Below are positions 27,437 to 38,138 of a stretch of 64,000 nucleotides of DNA, in pieces. How positions within the stretch are numbered: the first letter of the stretch is position 1; each line of letters opens with the position of its first letter. Position numbers and translations under genes: made by a program. The DNA comes from Phoronis australis (lineage: Eukaryota > Phoronida > Phoronidae): the NCBI GenBank assembly GCA_002633005.1, contig NMRA01000105.1, positions 184,001 through 248,000 of the forward strand, written 5' to 3'. The notes under the pieces were generated by a model. The model made no database searches and was not told where the DNA came from. It saw only the letters and a program-made list of their open reading frames with translations.

Positions 27437-28310
27437 ACGGTACTCAACCAAGTTAACACCCTGGGAACTTTTAATTTAAGAACTCAAAATTAGGGGGTGG
27501 GCGTTAACATGGGGTGGGCGTTAGCATGGGGTGGGAATTTATTTGAAACGCCAATGAATTCAGTTACATACTAATGCTCAACTTCGGTAAATACGTCGGA
27601 CTCACATGCAAGAGTCAAAAACAGAGTAGGAAAGTAGGGATATCCTCAAGCCCAATTAAGCCAGGGTGCAGCTGAAACTATAGTCCAGTCCACATACGGC
27701 CGGCCTACCGTAGTACAACTTGCACTAGTGCAACTTACCTCACTTTTAAGTGGAGTGTCTACGCACACACACACACACACACACAAACACATATCTGAAA
27801 ACTAGGGCAAGGCAGAAGTTGTCGCTCTTTGCGTGACAATGAACACTTAATACGAGTACAGCGAGAAAAAGAAAACCTATCTGTATATAACTGCAGGTGA
27901 TAATTACTTATACTTACGTCTTGCCTAAAGTTTGTGGCCACACAGGAATTAGAAGTGGTGCAAGTTACCCTAGAACAAGTTACTCCACCTCGGTGGAGTT
28001 AGTTGTCACAAGTTGCATTAGTGTCCACACAGCTTACAAACCTAGCCACAACTCAGTCCAGGAGTAACTTGTTCTAGGGCAAGTCTGTGTGTGGACAGCA
28101 CTTATAACCGATTGTCAATCACAGGTAGCTAGCTTTCATTCATTTTGGCGTGATACTGGCATAGCCAACGACAGAAGTGCTTTCAGTGAATTGGGTGGTA
28201 AGCCGATCATGGGCGTTTAAGATTAAAAATTTGGAATTTTTTCAACAGTGCCTTAACCCAAACATGGGCGTTAAGCTGTTAACCCTGACGAGTATGGTAT
28301 TTACATAGCA
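27437..28310. mobile_element. Foldback-type element (family C) with an inner insertion
   Basis: The left end (TACGGTACTCAACCAAGTTAAC then GGGTGGGCGTTAACATGGGG) and right end (CATGGGCGTTAAGCTGTTAACCCTGACGAGTATGGTA) are inverted versions of the ends of the palindromic element at 37833-38080. Between them, about 27676-28100 carries a different set of inverted blocks built on CAAGTTAC and GTAACTTG, with GTGTGGACA near one end, apparently a second element inserted in the first. The limits are approximate. Confidence 0.45.
27763..27784. repeat. (CA)n microsatellite
   Basis: About eleven CA dinucleotides in a row. Confidence 0.9.
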
Positions 28311-29514
28311 GCTTCATAGTTTTGGACTTTCAATTAGTGCCCGTTTCTAAGGTTTGTATTTGTATATTCTGATGCTGCCTATTAGATCTTTGAAAATTAT
28401 ATATCTCATTGTTAAACTCTCTTTTAGGGTATTTTTCATGTTAGTAGTGTGTTATATTATATTATTAAAATAATTTTGTTTTACATACTTATTCTATTTT
28501 AAAAGACGCATAAAAAACAACAGAGTTATTGAAGAAATCCCACAGCGCAACTTTTATGTCAACATAAAATTTCAGTTCATTTCCAAATTTAAAGTGAACA
28601 AATAAGACACTATTACTTCCAGCTGCTATGTCTCAGTTCAATTCAGGACAGCCAAATTCAACAATACTATGGCCCAGTGTGGTTATTTAAATTTCTTCAA
28701 TACTTCTACAAAGACACAATTTCATACAACGGAAAGTTTCATCATGGCCGAAATTTTTGTTTCAATGACGTCAAGAAGATTTTCATGTCAAGGAGCAAAC
28801 TTTGACATCAACAAAACCAATCTGTCATTTTAGCGACCATGCAAACATTTTTTACAAAAACTTTCAAAAATCAAAAAGTGTTAGTGTCCTCTAGGAGTTG
28901 TAGTAATTTAGGATATTGTCTTTATTTAGACAAGAATACCAAGTGAATTTTGCCATCACCTCAGTATCTTCAAAGTTCAAGAAAAGAAATTAAAACGAAA
29001 GAATAACTCATTTGCATGAATCCATGCAAGTTTCAGTCAAACAGGACAGCTGCTTCAAATGTGAATCCGTCCTTTAGAATGTGTGAAATGCGATTGAAGA
29101 GAACTCTTTCGCAAAACGAAAATTGTCAAAAACATGTGTTATCCCCATATAAGCACAAAGCCATCAGCTATACAAACAACAGGTGGCCTGGAGGTGGCTT
29201 CAACAGCTCAAATTCATGGACAGCTTGAGTTTTATTTTTAACTGGCCAAGTCACAAGGTACAACAAATCCAGGAAGTGGTTGGCAGATGGCTAAGACATG
29301 AACATGTTCAATATTGCAGAGTGACAAGTAAGGTGTCATGTGACCTGTAATTACAAAATGATAGACAGCAAAATGGCCCGTGATGCAAAATAACCATTAG
29401 ACTGGAAAAAATAGATACTTGAATAGCATTACAACTTTCATAACATTCACTCGCTTTTAAACTTTAATTCCACACATCCTATTTTTCTCCAATGTACGAT
29501 ACCCTTTCTACACT
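28311..29514. other. Gene-free spacer
   Basis: Nothing recognised beyond AT-rich sequence and an unassigned 70-codon open frame at 29016-29228. Confidence 0.35.
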
Positions 29515-29862
29515 TCATTTATAAAATACCCAGTTACTACTTGGTTCACATAATACCCTTTCCACACTTCATTTATAACATACCCAGTTACTACTATGTT
29601 TACACAATACCCTTTCCACACTTCATTTATAACATACCCAGTTACTACTTGGTTCACATAATACCCTTTCCACACTTCATTTATAACATACCCAGTTACT
29701 ACTATGTTTACACAATACCCTTTCCACACTTCATTTATAAAATACCCAGTTACTACTATGTTTACACAATACCCTTTCCACACTTCATTTATAACATTCC
29801 CAGTTACTACTTGGTTCACACAATGCCCCTTCTACACCTTATTTATAGCATGCCCAGTTAGA
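29515..29862. repeat. 54-bp minisatellite with two alternating unit types
   Basis: About six and a half 54-bp units (CAGTTACTAC, a variable block, AATACCCTTTCCACACTTC, ATTTATAACATACC). Two versions of the variable block, TTGGTTCACATA and TATGTTTACACA, mostly alternate, so a 108-bp pair is the larger unit over part of the array. The period is a multiple of 3, so frames of more than 100 codons remain open on both strands (plus 29541-29861, minus 29508-29819). The predicted peptides are repeats of 18 residues and have no known domain. Confidence 0.92.
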
Positions 29863-30519
29863 ACGTTCACACCGGGAATAGATTGTATTTGCATCTAAAA
29901 GCATGTTCAGGTATACCCGTACAGCTAAGATCTGACTTATATGTCCCCAGTTGTAAATTGATACACATTCTTGCCATCATTTTAGAACTAAAATAATTGC
30001 TCAGATGCCCATTTTCATTTTTCATAGGTTTCATAGCTACTAACCTCAAAATTTAATGCAGCGACCTAGTTACAATGAACCGCATGGAAATATCGAAAAC
30101 ATACGTTGACAGTAACAGAGGTTATTCGCTGAAATCAAATCAACGTTTTAGAGAAAATAAAAAACATCAAATATCAGTATAGGTGGCTTTAAATAGGTAG
30201 AAATACACTGTGTATGTCAAAATATACTATTTACATTTAACAGTAACACTGCACAAGTCCAAGATGTTTCAAAAAAATTGCAAACGCTGTTTCAGTGATA
30301 CTTCGGTTACAGAGTACCCAACAGACATAAATTTCAGACAAAAATAATTACCAGAATTCTTGCCTTTTATTTCCAACGGCATCTAACACAGTTGTAAATG
30401 CTCAGAGTGTCTAGTTGCAATTCATTACAAACATACATTCTCCTCCATTCTATGCCTTATGAAGACAGGAAAAGGTTGCAGGGGCAACTTTTTACACGAA
30501 TCATCAAGTCTATTTTCTA

Positions 30520-30666
30520 ATTCTGTTGACAAAAAAAGCAGTGTCCGAAATTTGAGGAATGTGAAGAACGTTAAATCAACTACGTACTAATCTTCAGAAT
30601 CAAGAAAAGTCAATTTCTACTTGAATTTCCGTCTCCAAATTTCAAAGACTGTCCCAAACTATAGAA
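30520..30666. repeat. Dispersed repeat family R, copy 1
   Basis: Shares CAGTGTCC.AAATTTGAG.AAT, a CAATTT block and GACTGTCCCAAA..ATAGAA with stretches at about 35060-35210 and 57800-57965. Copies are well diverged. This one abuts the poly-A end of the LINE fragment, suggesting the LINE inserted next to or into it. Confidence 0.5.
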
Positions 30667-31354
30667 GTTTTTTTTTCAGGGATTTATTGTCATTTATAAA
30701 CAAGTACAAAAAACAAACACACAAATAAGTACATCTATTCATTCACGCATGCACACCCCAGGTGAGACCAATTCTCGTATCTCGCGTAATGTAAACAACT
30801 GCTACATGGAGTTATTGTGAACAGTAAAATTTTCCCATTTCCCAGAGAAGCTGTCTATACAAATTTTTTTACAAGCAATTAATTTTTCAGCATTATAGTA
30901 CTCATAAGTATATGTAACAAACTTGTGAAAATTAGGTATATTTTCTTGACATCTCTCGTTGTTTGGCAAGTAGAAGCAAAATGTTAAATAGAAAACCGTG
31001 CGTCTCATTAAGTCCAAGAATAACACGTTCCTAAGAGGGACAGTTGCGAAGCTGAATGACACACTTTTGAAGTAGCTTTACGAATTCCTACCAGAAATCT
31101 TGTACAAGGCGACATTCTCAAAAAAAGTGTGACAGCGTCTCTGGAGTTTTATTACAAAAGGAACATAAATTAGAATCCCGAACACGAATTTTGACAAAAA
31201 AGATATTTGTTGCACTAATCCTGTGTAGTATTCTAAATTGAACCATCTAATATTTGTATCCTGTGTAATTTCATAAGGCAATACGTATATTTTCTTCCAA
31301 TCTAAACTATCTCCTAACTCTATTTCCCATTTACACTCCGAGTTAGAAGGTTTC

Positions 31355-32872
31355 TTAAAGGAGAATGCCACCCGATTTAATTAGTCTTTGTTACCATCTT
31401 AATTGGTCTATATCCACATCGCCTCTTATATGGTTGACCTCACCATGCTGAGAGGTGTCGTGTTAACCTGTGAGGAAGGTGAGAAATGACGCAGCGACAT
31501 CAGTGGTTAATGCAGGGTTAATGCCGCTATGTTGAGGTGCATCGTTCCCGCTTGTCCGCTGCGAAGAAAGCAGATATATCGTTTTGACGACTTCTTCGAG
31601 AGTCCGAAATGCTTAGGAAGTGGCTCGCAGAAGTGAAGAATGAAAAGTACGCTGTTAATAGCAAGTATGAGGCCATGAAACATCTCCATGTGTGTTGGCC
31701 AGCATTTTGTCGACAGTGATTTCTCTGACGAATTCGGGATTGGCGCCGCGGGGCGAGTTGCCATGTATATGTTTATTATCTTGCTTTCTGTTTCAAAGTG
31801 AATTATTCTCACCCTAACCAATGCTTATATAAAACTGAAACAAAGTCCGGCTCATTAGATACAATTTGTAATGCCTTTGGAGTATTCCTGAGTGCTGATG
31901 TTTTGAGAAGCCAGCAATGAATAAACCACTGTGTTATTGGCTTTTTATAGATGCAATAAAGGCAACTGACCAAGTACCGAGGCCGTGAGAATGCATGCTA
32001 ATTCAGTGTTTGCTGACAGAAAGCATGTTGTGAAACAATAACTCGATTTTATATGCTATGGTCACATGTTAGGGGAATCTTTATTTAGATATACAAATAC
32101 ATTATTCAAATCATTGTTACTGTACAACCTTTGCCCTGACGGCTCTGTGGAAGGGGAACCTGACTTCGCGCCCTCCCCCCCAATAAGTAAATAGATTTTC
32201 AGTTTCGTGGCTAATTCACCTAATTAATTTCAAGCACATTATTTCTTTGGCTCACTATTATAGTCTTTTCATGACTGGAAGTTTAGTTTCCAATTTAAGC
32301 GTTTTTGTGTTCGTGATGTCTAGTCCCGGTGGCCGTGTCGGGTCTGATCGCGTTCCGAGCCACTGGCAAGGAGTAACGAGCGTTTTGTGTGTTTAGAACT
32401 GAAAAAGTCGCAAGTCTAAAAGTACAACACACAGCTATGTTCCAACGTCTGTATTTCATGGAATAATGATTCGAATTTATCTCCAAACAGACCCAAACTC
32501 CCGCGATCGACCATGGTAAATTGGCCTACCGAACTCTGTAGGCTACAGTATTTTCAAATACCCATGAAGCCGTAATAATGAAATAAAACAACACGTTTGT
32601 TCAAGAACTCGATGTATTTGTAAGAGGTTTACATCGAATTTTGATGATTTTTTGGAGTAAAACGACAAATTTAAGCGATAAGTTGACACCAGTAAGCGTG
32701 TTGTGAATGGCTGAACCAGACTGCGTTCGAACCAATTACGTCACTGGCTAATTTCTATACCTCCGTCTGCCATTAGGTGTCAGGTAAAACAACTGAACTT
32801 GCTGTTATTGAGTGGAACTACTTGATCTAAATTGATACAAATAGGTTGTTTTTGGGTGGCATGCTCCTTTAA
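31355..32872 (+). mobile_element. THAP-domain, TTAA-type DNA transposon, copy 2 (full length, non-autonomous)
   Basis: TTAA at 31355-31358 and 32869-32872 flank a 1510-bp body. Its ends are AGGAGAATGCCACCC (31359-31373) and GGGTGGCATGCTCCT (32854-32868), inverted with one mismatch in 15. Deleting the body and one TTAA restores a continuous LINE reading frame across the site, so TTAA is a genuine target-site duplication. The body carries a broken THAP exon (31529-31742) but no transposase catalytic domain that I can see. TTAA plus THAP fits the Kolobok superfamily better than piggyBac; that assignment is inference. Confidence 0.85.
31529..31780 (+). pseudogene. THAP zinc-finger coding remnant in transposon copy 2
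   Basis: Starts ATGTTGAGGTGC and reads MLRCIVPACPLRRKQIYRF, the C-x4-C start of a THAP finger. A frameshift follows near FFESPK. The second frame gives MLRKWLAEVKNEKYAVNSKY and reaches HLHVC. A further frameshift leads to GQHFVDSDFSDEF, which holds the closing histidine. Three frames are needed to read one domain, so this is a pseudogene. THAP domains bind DNA; in transposons they sit at the N-terminus of the transposase. Confidence 0.65.
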
Positions 32873-33140
32873 CATCATTAAAGACTGAACAAATATGTCT
32901 ACAATCCTTCAAATCTTTCCTTAAGCAATTGCTAAAGGCATGCAAGGAGAGTAGACATTAACACTTCTTAAATTTACTTTGAAATACTTTTTTGAAATCT
33001 TCTTAGAACAGAAACAACACCATTATATTCTATAAAGTTGGTTTATACATCGAACCCACTTTTCACATGGATCACACTACCGAAATCACCATCAGAAGTA
33101 TACATATCTCTAATAAATCTTAAGCCTTTTACATGGTCAC

Positions 33141-33706
33141 ATGACTTGATTTATTAAGTCAGGCTGGTAGGAATTCAAAAATCAAATTCTACACATTTTC
33201 TCTTTCAGTAAATATCTACCTTTACCTAGTTAAACTCTATAATTTTGTCGATACTTGACTGAATGCACAAACTTGTTGACAAGGTCAACAATAACGTGTT
33301 GTCCAAGTCTGTTACACCACTCAAGTCTCAAGTGTACTATTAAATCAGGTTGATATGAAGCTATTTTGTATCCAATTTATAACACACTATCTACTGACCC
33401 ACTCCCACTGAACTTTAAATCTATTAATCATTCTACATTATATAACAGTCCTCAAAAGAAGAAACAAGGAATGCCACATCAATGCCATTCATTGCTAGTA
33501 GGTTTCCACTATATGCATTATGCAATATTCTAAATGGAATGGATTAGCAGACAATTGAACAAACAGAAGCCCTGTTCACAACAGGAGTTACACAAGAACA
33601 AGTTACCCCTGGAACCAGTTGTTTACTTGTAGTGTGGAAGCTTAATTTGCCCTGGTCCAGTTTAGCACAAGTGTGACAATAACTCACCTTACTTGTTCTA
33701 AGGTAC
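33141..33706. other. Gene-free spacer
   Basis: A single unit related to the 85-bp repeat of 7265-7575 lies at about 33130-33200. A CAAGTTAC-rich block at 33580-33665 resembles the inner element of 27676-28100. No gene seen. Confidence 0.35.
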
Positions 33707-33866
33707 CTTGCCCAGAACAAGTCACAGTGTGGACATGGTTACAGACCTTACCCAGAACAAGTCACAGTGTGGACATGGTTACAGACCTTACCCAGAACAA
33801 GTCACAGTGTGGACATGGTTACAGACCTTACCCAGAACAAGTCACAGTGTGTACACAGTTACAGAC
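33707..33866. repeat. 40-bp minisatellite, about 4 units
   Basis: CAGAACAAGTCACAGTGTGG plus ACATGGTTACAGACCTTACC, repeated almost without change. The period is not a multiple of 3, so the overlapping open frames in three phases here reflect the unit having no stops. Confidence 0.93.
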
Positions 33867-34042
33867 AAAGCAGAAACAATTACCAGCTAAGCCCTTACTA
33901 AGTTACTTGCTGGTGTCTAATCCTGTTTAAGGGTGTCTAATCCTGTTAGTGCCTTATTTGTGGCATGTTGTTGGATGTGAAGTGTGGATGCTAGGTTAGG
34001 TTGAACAGGGTGGTGGGGGGCAAGTTGTTCGGGGGGGGGGGG

Positions 34043-34043
34043 N
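34043..34043. other. Single N after a poly-G run
   Basis: One N follows twelve G at 34031-34042, probably an unresolved homopolymer. Confidence 0.8.
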
Positions 34044-34555
34044 AGAAGTGTGGGTTGATGGGGGGACGGCCCCAGGCATCCACATCAAGGGGGCATCCAC
34101 TAAATTACAGCAAATTAACCTTTTGAAATTGTGACTAATTTGTAATAAAATTGAATAAAGTTTCTATTTTATGATACGCCTTTTTTACTTTTCTTAGTAC
34201 CAGGGACCATGCATTTGAGTACAAGGGGGCATTCAATAAAGAATCACCCTGGGCATCATAAGACATCGGCAAACCTCTGCACCTTACAGTTGGGCCCGAT
34301 GTATAAACAGATCTGGGCAGGATGCTGTAGTACTTTGAACTAGCATAACACTTAAACATCTGAATACACTGTAAGGACATACAATCACTCATGCACAAAC
34401 ACACTTGATCCTGTTGGCAACTTACACCATCTCTCTTCTACAAAATCTAAAAATTAAGTTTTTCTAAGAACTATACTTTGCACTCAAATAGTAGTATAGT
34501 AGTATTATTTGATTGACTTCATAAAAGCGCTAAATAGCAATTTCTTGATACAAAC

Positions 34556-34736
34556 CTTTGACAATGAATAAGCTCAGTGTTTCCCCAACAGTAAAATGTT
34601 TGTAAGAGTTTCTCAGTTTATCAGAAAAGTCCAGGATAACATTGTTGTAGGAGAGTGTGATGACATATGAAGAACTCCCTTTGTTTAAAATTTCATTGTT
34701 TACCTTTGGCGAAAATATATTCACGGTTTCACAGAC
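34556..34736 (-). CDS. Candidate internal exon of an unidentified gene
   Basis: On the minus strand an acceptor (CCTATTGTAG) at 34738-34737 is followed by 181 bp open in one frame: 60 codons plus one base. It closes at CAAAG followed by donor-like GTTTGT at 34555-34550. The encoded segment has balanced, protein-like composition, including VCETVNIFSPKVNNEIL, SSSYVITLSYNNVILDFSDK and FTVGETLSLFIVKG. I do not recognise the family. It lies on the same strand as, and about 9 kb downstream of, the ADAMTS-like exon 2, which also ends in phase 0. It does not resemble an ADAMTS protease, disintegrin or thrombospondin segment, so membership in that gene is doubtful. It could also be an exon of another gene or chance. 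Confidence 0.35.
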
Positions 34737-36385
34737 CTACAATAGGTGGTTCAAAGTCTCTGTAAATTGGCCACACAAGTAGGAAAAGTCGTTATTTGCA
34801 ACTTGGATCAGCAGTAGTTTTAAAAATAATTGTAAACAAAAACCCAAACTGAGTCCACCAAAGCCTAGGGTTTCTTGTTGTGTTCTAAGTAAGGGCACTT
34901 ATAAGATCTTGCGATAATCCCACACTAACCACAGAGATAGCTTGACCAAACTTTAGAAATGAACATAAGCCGTCCCAAATTGTCCCAAATTCAAGAATTA
35001 CAAAATAGACACAACTGCCCATTCTGAATTTTCTGATGTGGTTGCGGCTATTATGATGATTTTATTAGACTTTATTGATACAAAAGGCAGTGTCCCATAT
35101 TTGAGAAATATAATGGACGCCAAAATTGCCTAGGCCGTCCCAAAGCCTAGAAAATTCAATTTAAGTTTGAAATTCGCTGTCCCAAAGCTTAGAATTTTTA
35201 CTAGAAAACAATAAATAACCAGTTTATTAAATAAAAACAGAACACCTTACCACTGTATAACCATAGAAAATAAGACGTCTAAAACTTGTCTTATTTCACA
35301 ACTTCATTTTTGTGAGGATGACAAAATTATTCAAAAATACTCGACAATCAAACAGGAAGTCACAAGGTTATAGTCATAACAGTGATCAATTTAACTGTAA
35401 CGGACCAAAAAATACACAGAAGTGGTAGTAGACTCACAACCTCAGCCCTCTAACTTGACAGCAGAAGAGAGCAATGCGTTTGTAATATTTTTCTGCCCTC
35501 AACAAAATATTTTTGAGATCTTTAGCCTACAAAGACAGCAGGATCACCAAGCCAATAAACAGTCGTATTTTGAGTACCGGACTAGATAAACACAAAAAAC
35601 AGTAATAAAACTTTAGGTGTGTGTGTGTATAATTTTGGTATATAAATAACTGCATATCAGGAGCTTGTCTAAAGACCACCCACTGACATACAACCAATGC
35701 AGGTGTCTGGTTGAATTTGATCTTGAATGTTCAACAATCATACAAATCAGTTATGATTGCAGCAGAGTAAATTTGATCTTCATTAGAGATAAATCTGTGA
35801 ACCATTTCAATTTGTGTATTTGAGTTCATAATGAATCCAGGGACCAGTTAACAGCCTTAAGATAATCAAGGTTCGTGGTTATTCATAGGATCCACTCAGA
35901 AAAGGTGAAATGACAGGAAGTTGTCTGCAGGAAGGAACGTAATGGGCATGATAAAAGTTGCAACGAATTCCTGACGTGCCGTCTGTAAACGCGAGAACCT
36001 CACAAAAATGCAAGATCACACATGACTTTGTGAGATGTTGCCATGTACAAGCTGGCTAAGCACATGACCATAATAGCTATATCTGTGAGAGTCTTGCGTC
36101 TACGGAACTCGGCCCTGCGTGTTCACTCGAGTCTCCACCTTGGCTTCACTTTCTGTGAAATGTGATCAGGTTCAACTTGTTATAAATTAATTTGAAGACT
36201 GCTGATGAAGTTGAAACTCTTGTGTAAATTTGAGTTGCAGTGCGTGCAGAATGTGTGTGTCCAATCTGGAAAGGAGGCTCCATGCAGCTGACGATTTCTA
36301 GTGCTAAGGAACAAATAGTGGCCAGTGGTCAGTTTCACGACAACTTTCAACTTTCAAAGTTTTGCATAAGAACGTCACTCACTTA
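34737..36385. other. Gene-free spacer with repeat R copy 2
   Basis: Repeat family R copy 2 is at about 34970-35215 (GCAGTGTCCCATATTTGAGAAATATA, and GTCCCAAAGC repeated). No gene recognised in the remainder. Confidence 0.4.
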
Positions 36386-36391
36386 ACATCT

Positions 36392-36475
36392 GATAGTAAT
36401 TGCGGCAAAAAGTTATGCAAAAGTAAAAAAATCGATAGTAACTGCGGCAAAAAGTTATGCAAAAGTAAAATAATC
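36392..36475. repeat. 42-bp direct repeat, 2 units
   Basis: GATAGTAATTGCGGCAAAAA through GTTATGCAAAAGTAAAA, present twice with one substitution and small length differences in the A-run. Confidence 0.9.
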
Positions 36476-36626
36476 TCTTAGGAAAACCTTGCAGCCACAG
36501 TAGCTGAATGTCATCAGTGCATTTTGGGGTACAACAAAATGCAGATGTCCCAAAGTTTATTGGGCTACTACAGCAATTCGAGAAGCGTGGTAGGCAACCC
36601 TCATGTCATCCTAGATCCACCACTGC

Positions 36627-36740
36627 AGATGACCACTACAGATGACCACTGCAGATGACCACTGCAGATGACCACTACAGATGACCACTACAGATGATCA
36701 CTGCAGATGACCATTGCAGATGACCACTATAGATGACCGC
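36627..36740. repeat. 13-bp tandem repeat, about 9 units
   Basis: CAGATGACCACTG/CAGATGACCACTA units in tandem, with occasional single-base changes (GATCACTG, GACCATTG). No unique spacers between units, so it is not a CRISPR-like array. Confidence 0.92.
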
Positions 36741-37774
36741 TGCTCTCGTTACCCATGCAACTTATGCTTTTATAAATGCTTGAAAATTTCACCAGTTACG
36801 GGAAGATTTCTTTTCTCTTTGTGAAACGGGCCTGCAACAACCAACACTAGGTAAAGACTGGATTCAAATCACTTGAGTGTCAAAACTATACTGTCTTTTA
36901 GATGAGTATACCGGTGTGTTAAGAAGTCCAAGTTTGTTGGAGAGTTAAGTGAATTCAAGAGACACCATGCAAAATGTAGGACGTAGAGGACCACTGTTTT
37001 GTGAGTTAATCCCAGCCCTTTAACTCGCATAGATCAGCGAAATGGCTGCAACTGAAGTGATTGGACGACGAGGCTGGAAATTATTGAATTATGCAAGTGA
37101 ACGCATTGCTTCAGCTCCACAAGCCAAGATTTTTCACTGCAAGTGTCTCATAAGTTATATTCACTAAAGGAACGTGCTCCATAACTACACCATGCTCCAT
37201 GTTGGCTGACTGTTATAACTCCTAAATGTAACTCCTTCCAAAAACTAAGAAGTTGAACTCGGCAACTAGCCAGGATTTTTTCGCACATTTCAAAGACTAT
37301 GTTTCAGTTTCAACTATGACTACAGAAAGTGTTACCGTATATAGCATTGCACTTCACAGACTTTGATTTTTGTCAAAGGGTCGCTCTTTCCATTCAGCCA
37401 CAACACTGTACTAGTAGCCTCCCCAAAAAACTAATCCAACAGTTTTTGTCTCATTTCCCAATTCCAAACAATCCTGAAAATTTCATCAAAATCAGCCCAT
37501 AACTTTTTTTAAAGGTTTTAAAACAGTGGCTGGCTGACAGACTGACTAGTGACAAAAATTATAAAAACAAAACAACCTTCTAACTATGCTAATGTATAGC
37601 AGGAACTAAACATCATCTACACTAAACAATGTGCAAATGTCTTCAATGACAGCTTGTAAATGTGAAAACAAAAGATTCCGCAAATAGGTGACATTTGCAA
37701 TAATGACGTACCTCGGGAGCTCTAATAGCCTGCATCATGGAGTGTTATTCATCAACATCGCCTCACGATACTTA

Positions 37775-38138
37775 TAGGTGGATCATCTTCAACACAAAAC
37801 TTGTTCTTAAAAACATTTGGTAATTTTCAACATACCGTAATCGTTCGGGTTAACGCCCATGCTCAGTTAACCGCCCATCCCCGACTTTAAGTGGATTTTC
37901 GATTTAACCGCCCACTGCTCGGTTAACCNGCGGTTAACCGAGCAGTGGGCGGTTAATTGGAAATCTTCAAAAATAGCAGGGGGGCGGTTAACCGAGCAGT
38001 GGGCGGTTAAATCGAAATTCACCTAAAGTAGGGGGTGGGCGGTTAACTGAGCATGGGCGTTAACCCGAACGATTACGGTAGGTGGATCATCTTCAACACA
38101 AAACTTGTTCTTAAAAACATTTGGTAATTTTCAACATA
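37775..38138. mobile_element. Palindromic foldback element (family C) inside a 60-bp direct duplication
   Basis: The element 37833-38080 begins TACCGTAATCGTTCGGGTTA and ends with its inverse. Its arms repeat CGGTTAACCGCCCA/TGGGCGGTTAACCG motifs and meet at a single N (37929). The right half is longer and repeats part of the arm. The 60 bp TAGGTGGATC...TCAACATA at 37775-37834 recur unchanged at 38079-38138, overlapping the element ends by TA. A TA target duplication would be usual for some DNA transposons; the 60-bp duplication is not and may come from joining two contigs at the N. Confidence 0.7.

Larger units (their letters stand above)
30668..33140 (-). mobile_element. 5'-truncated LINE (non-LTR retrotransposon), split by a DNA transposon
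   Basis: On the minus strand, 33140-32869 and 31358-30668 together give the C-terminal part of a LINE ORF2. Recognisable blocks, in order, are IRDMYTSDGDFGSV, TNFIEYNGVVSV, HICSVFNDVKKPSNSECKWE (spanning the insertion site), LDWKKIYVLPYEITQDTNIR and CSFCNKTPETLSHFF, then the tail with FLDLMRRTVFYLTF and CQENIPNFHKF. Several stops and frameshifts break it. The 3' end is AATAAATCCCTG followed by nine A (T-run at 30668-30676 on the plus strand). The reverse-transcriptase catalytic core is absent: 5' truncation is normal for LINEs. The clade cannot be fixed from this part. Confidence 0.8.

Noticed and set aside
36627-36740. CRISPR-like array
   Set aside because: 13-bp units run directly into each other with no unique spacers, in an animal genome.
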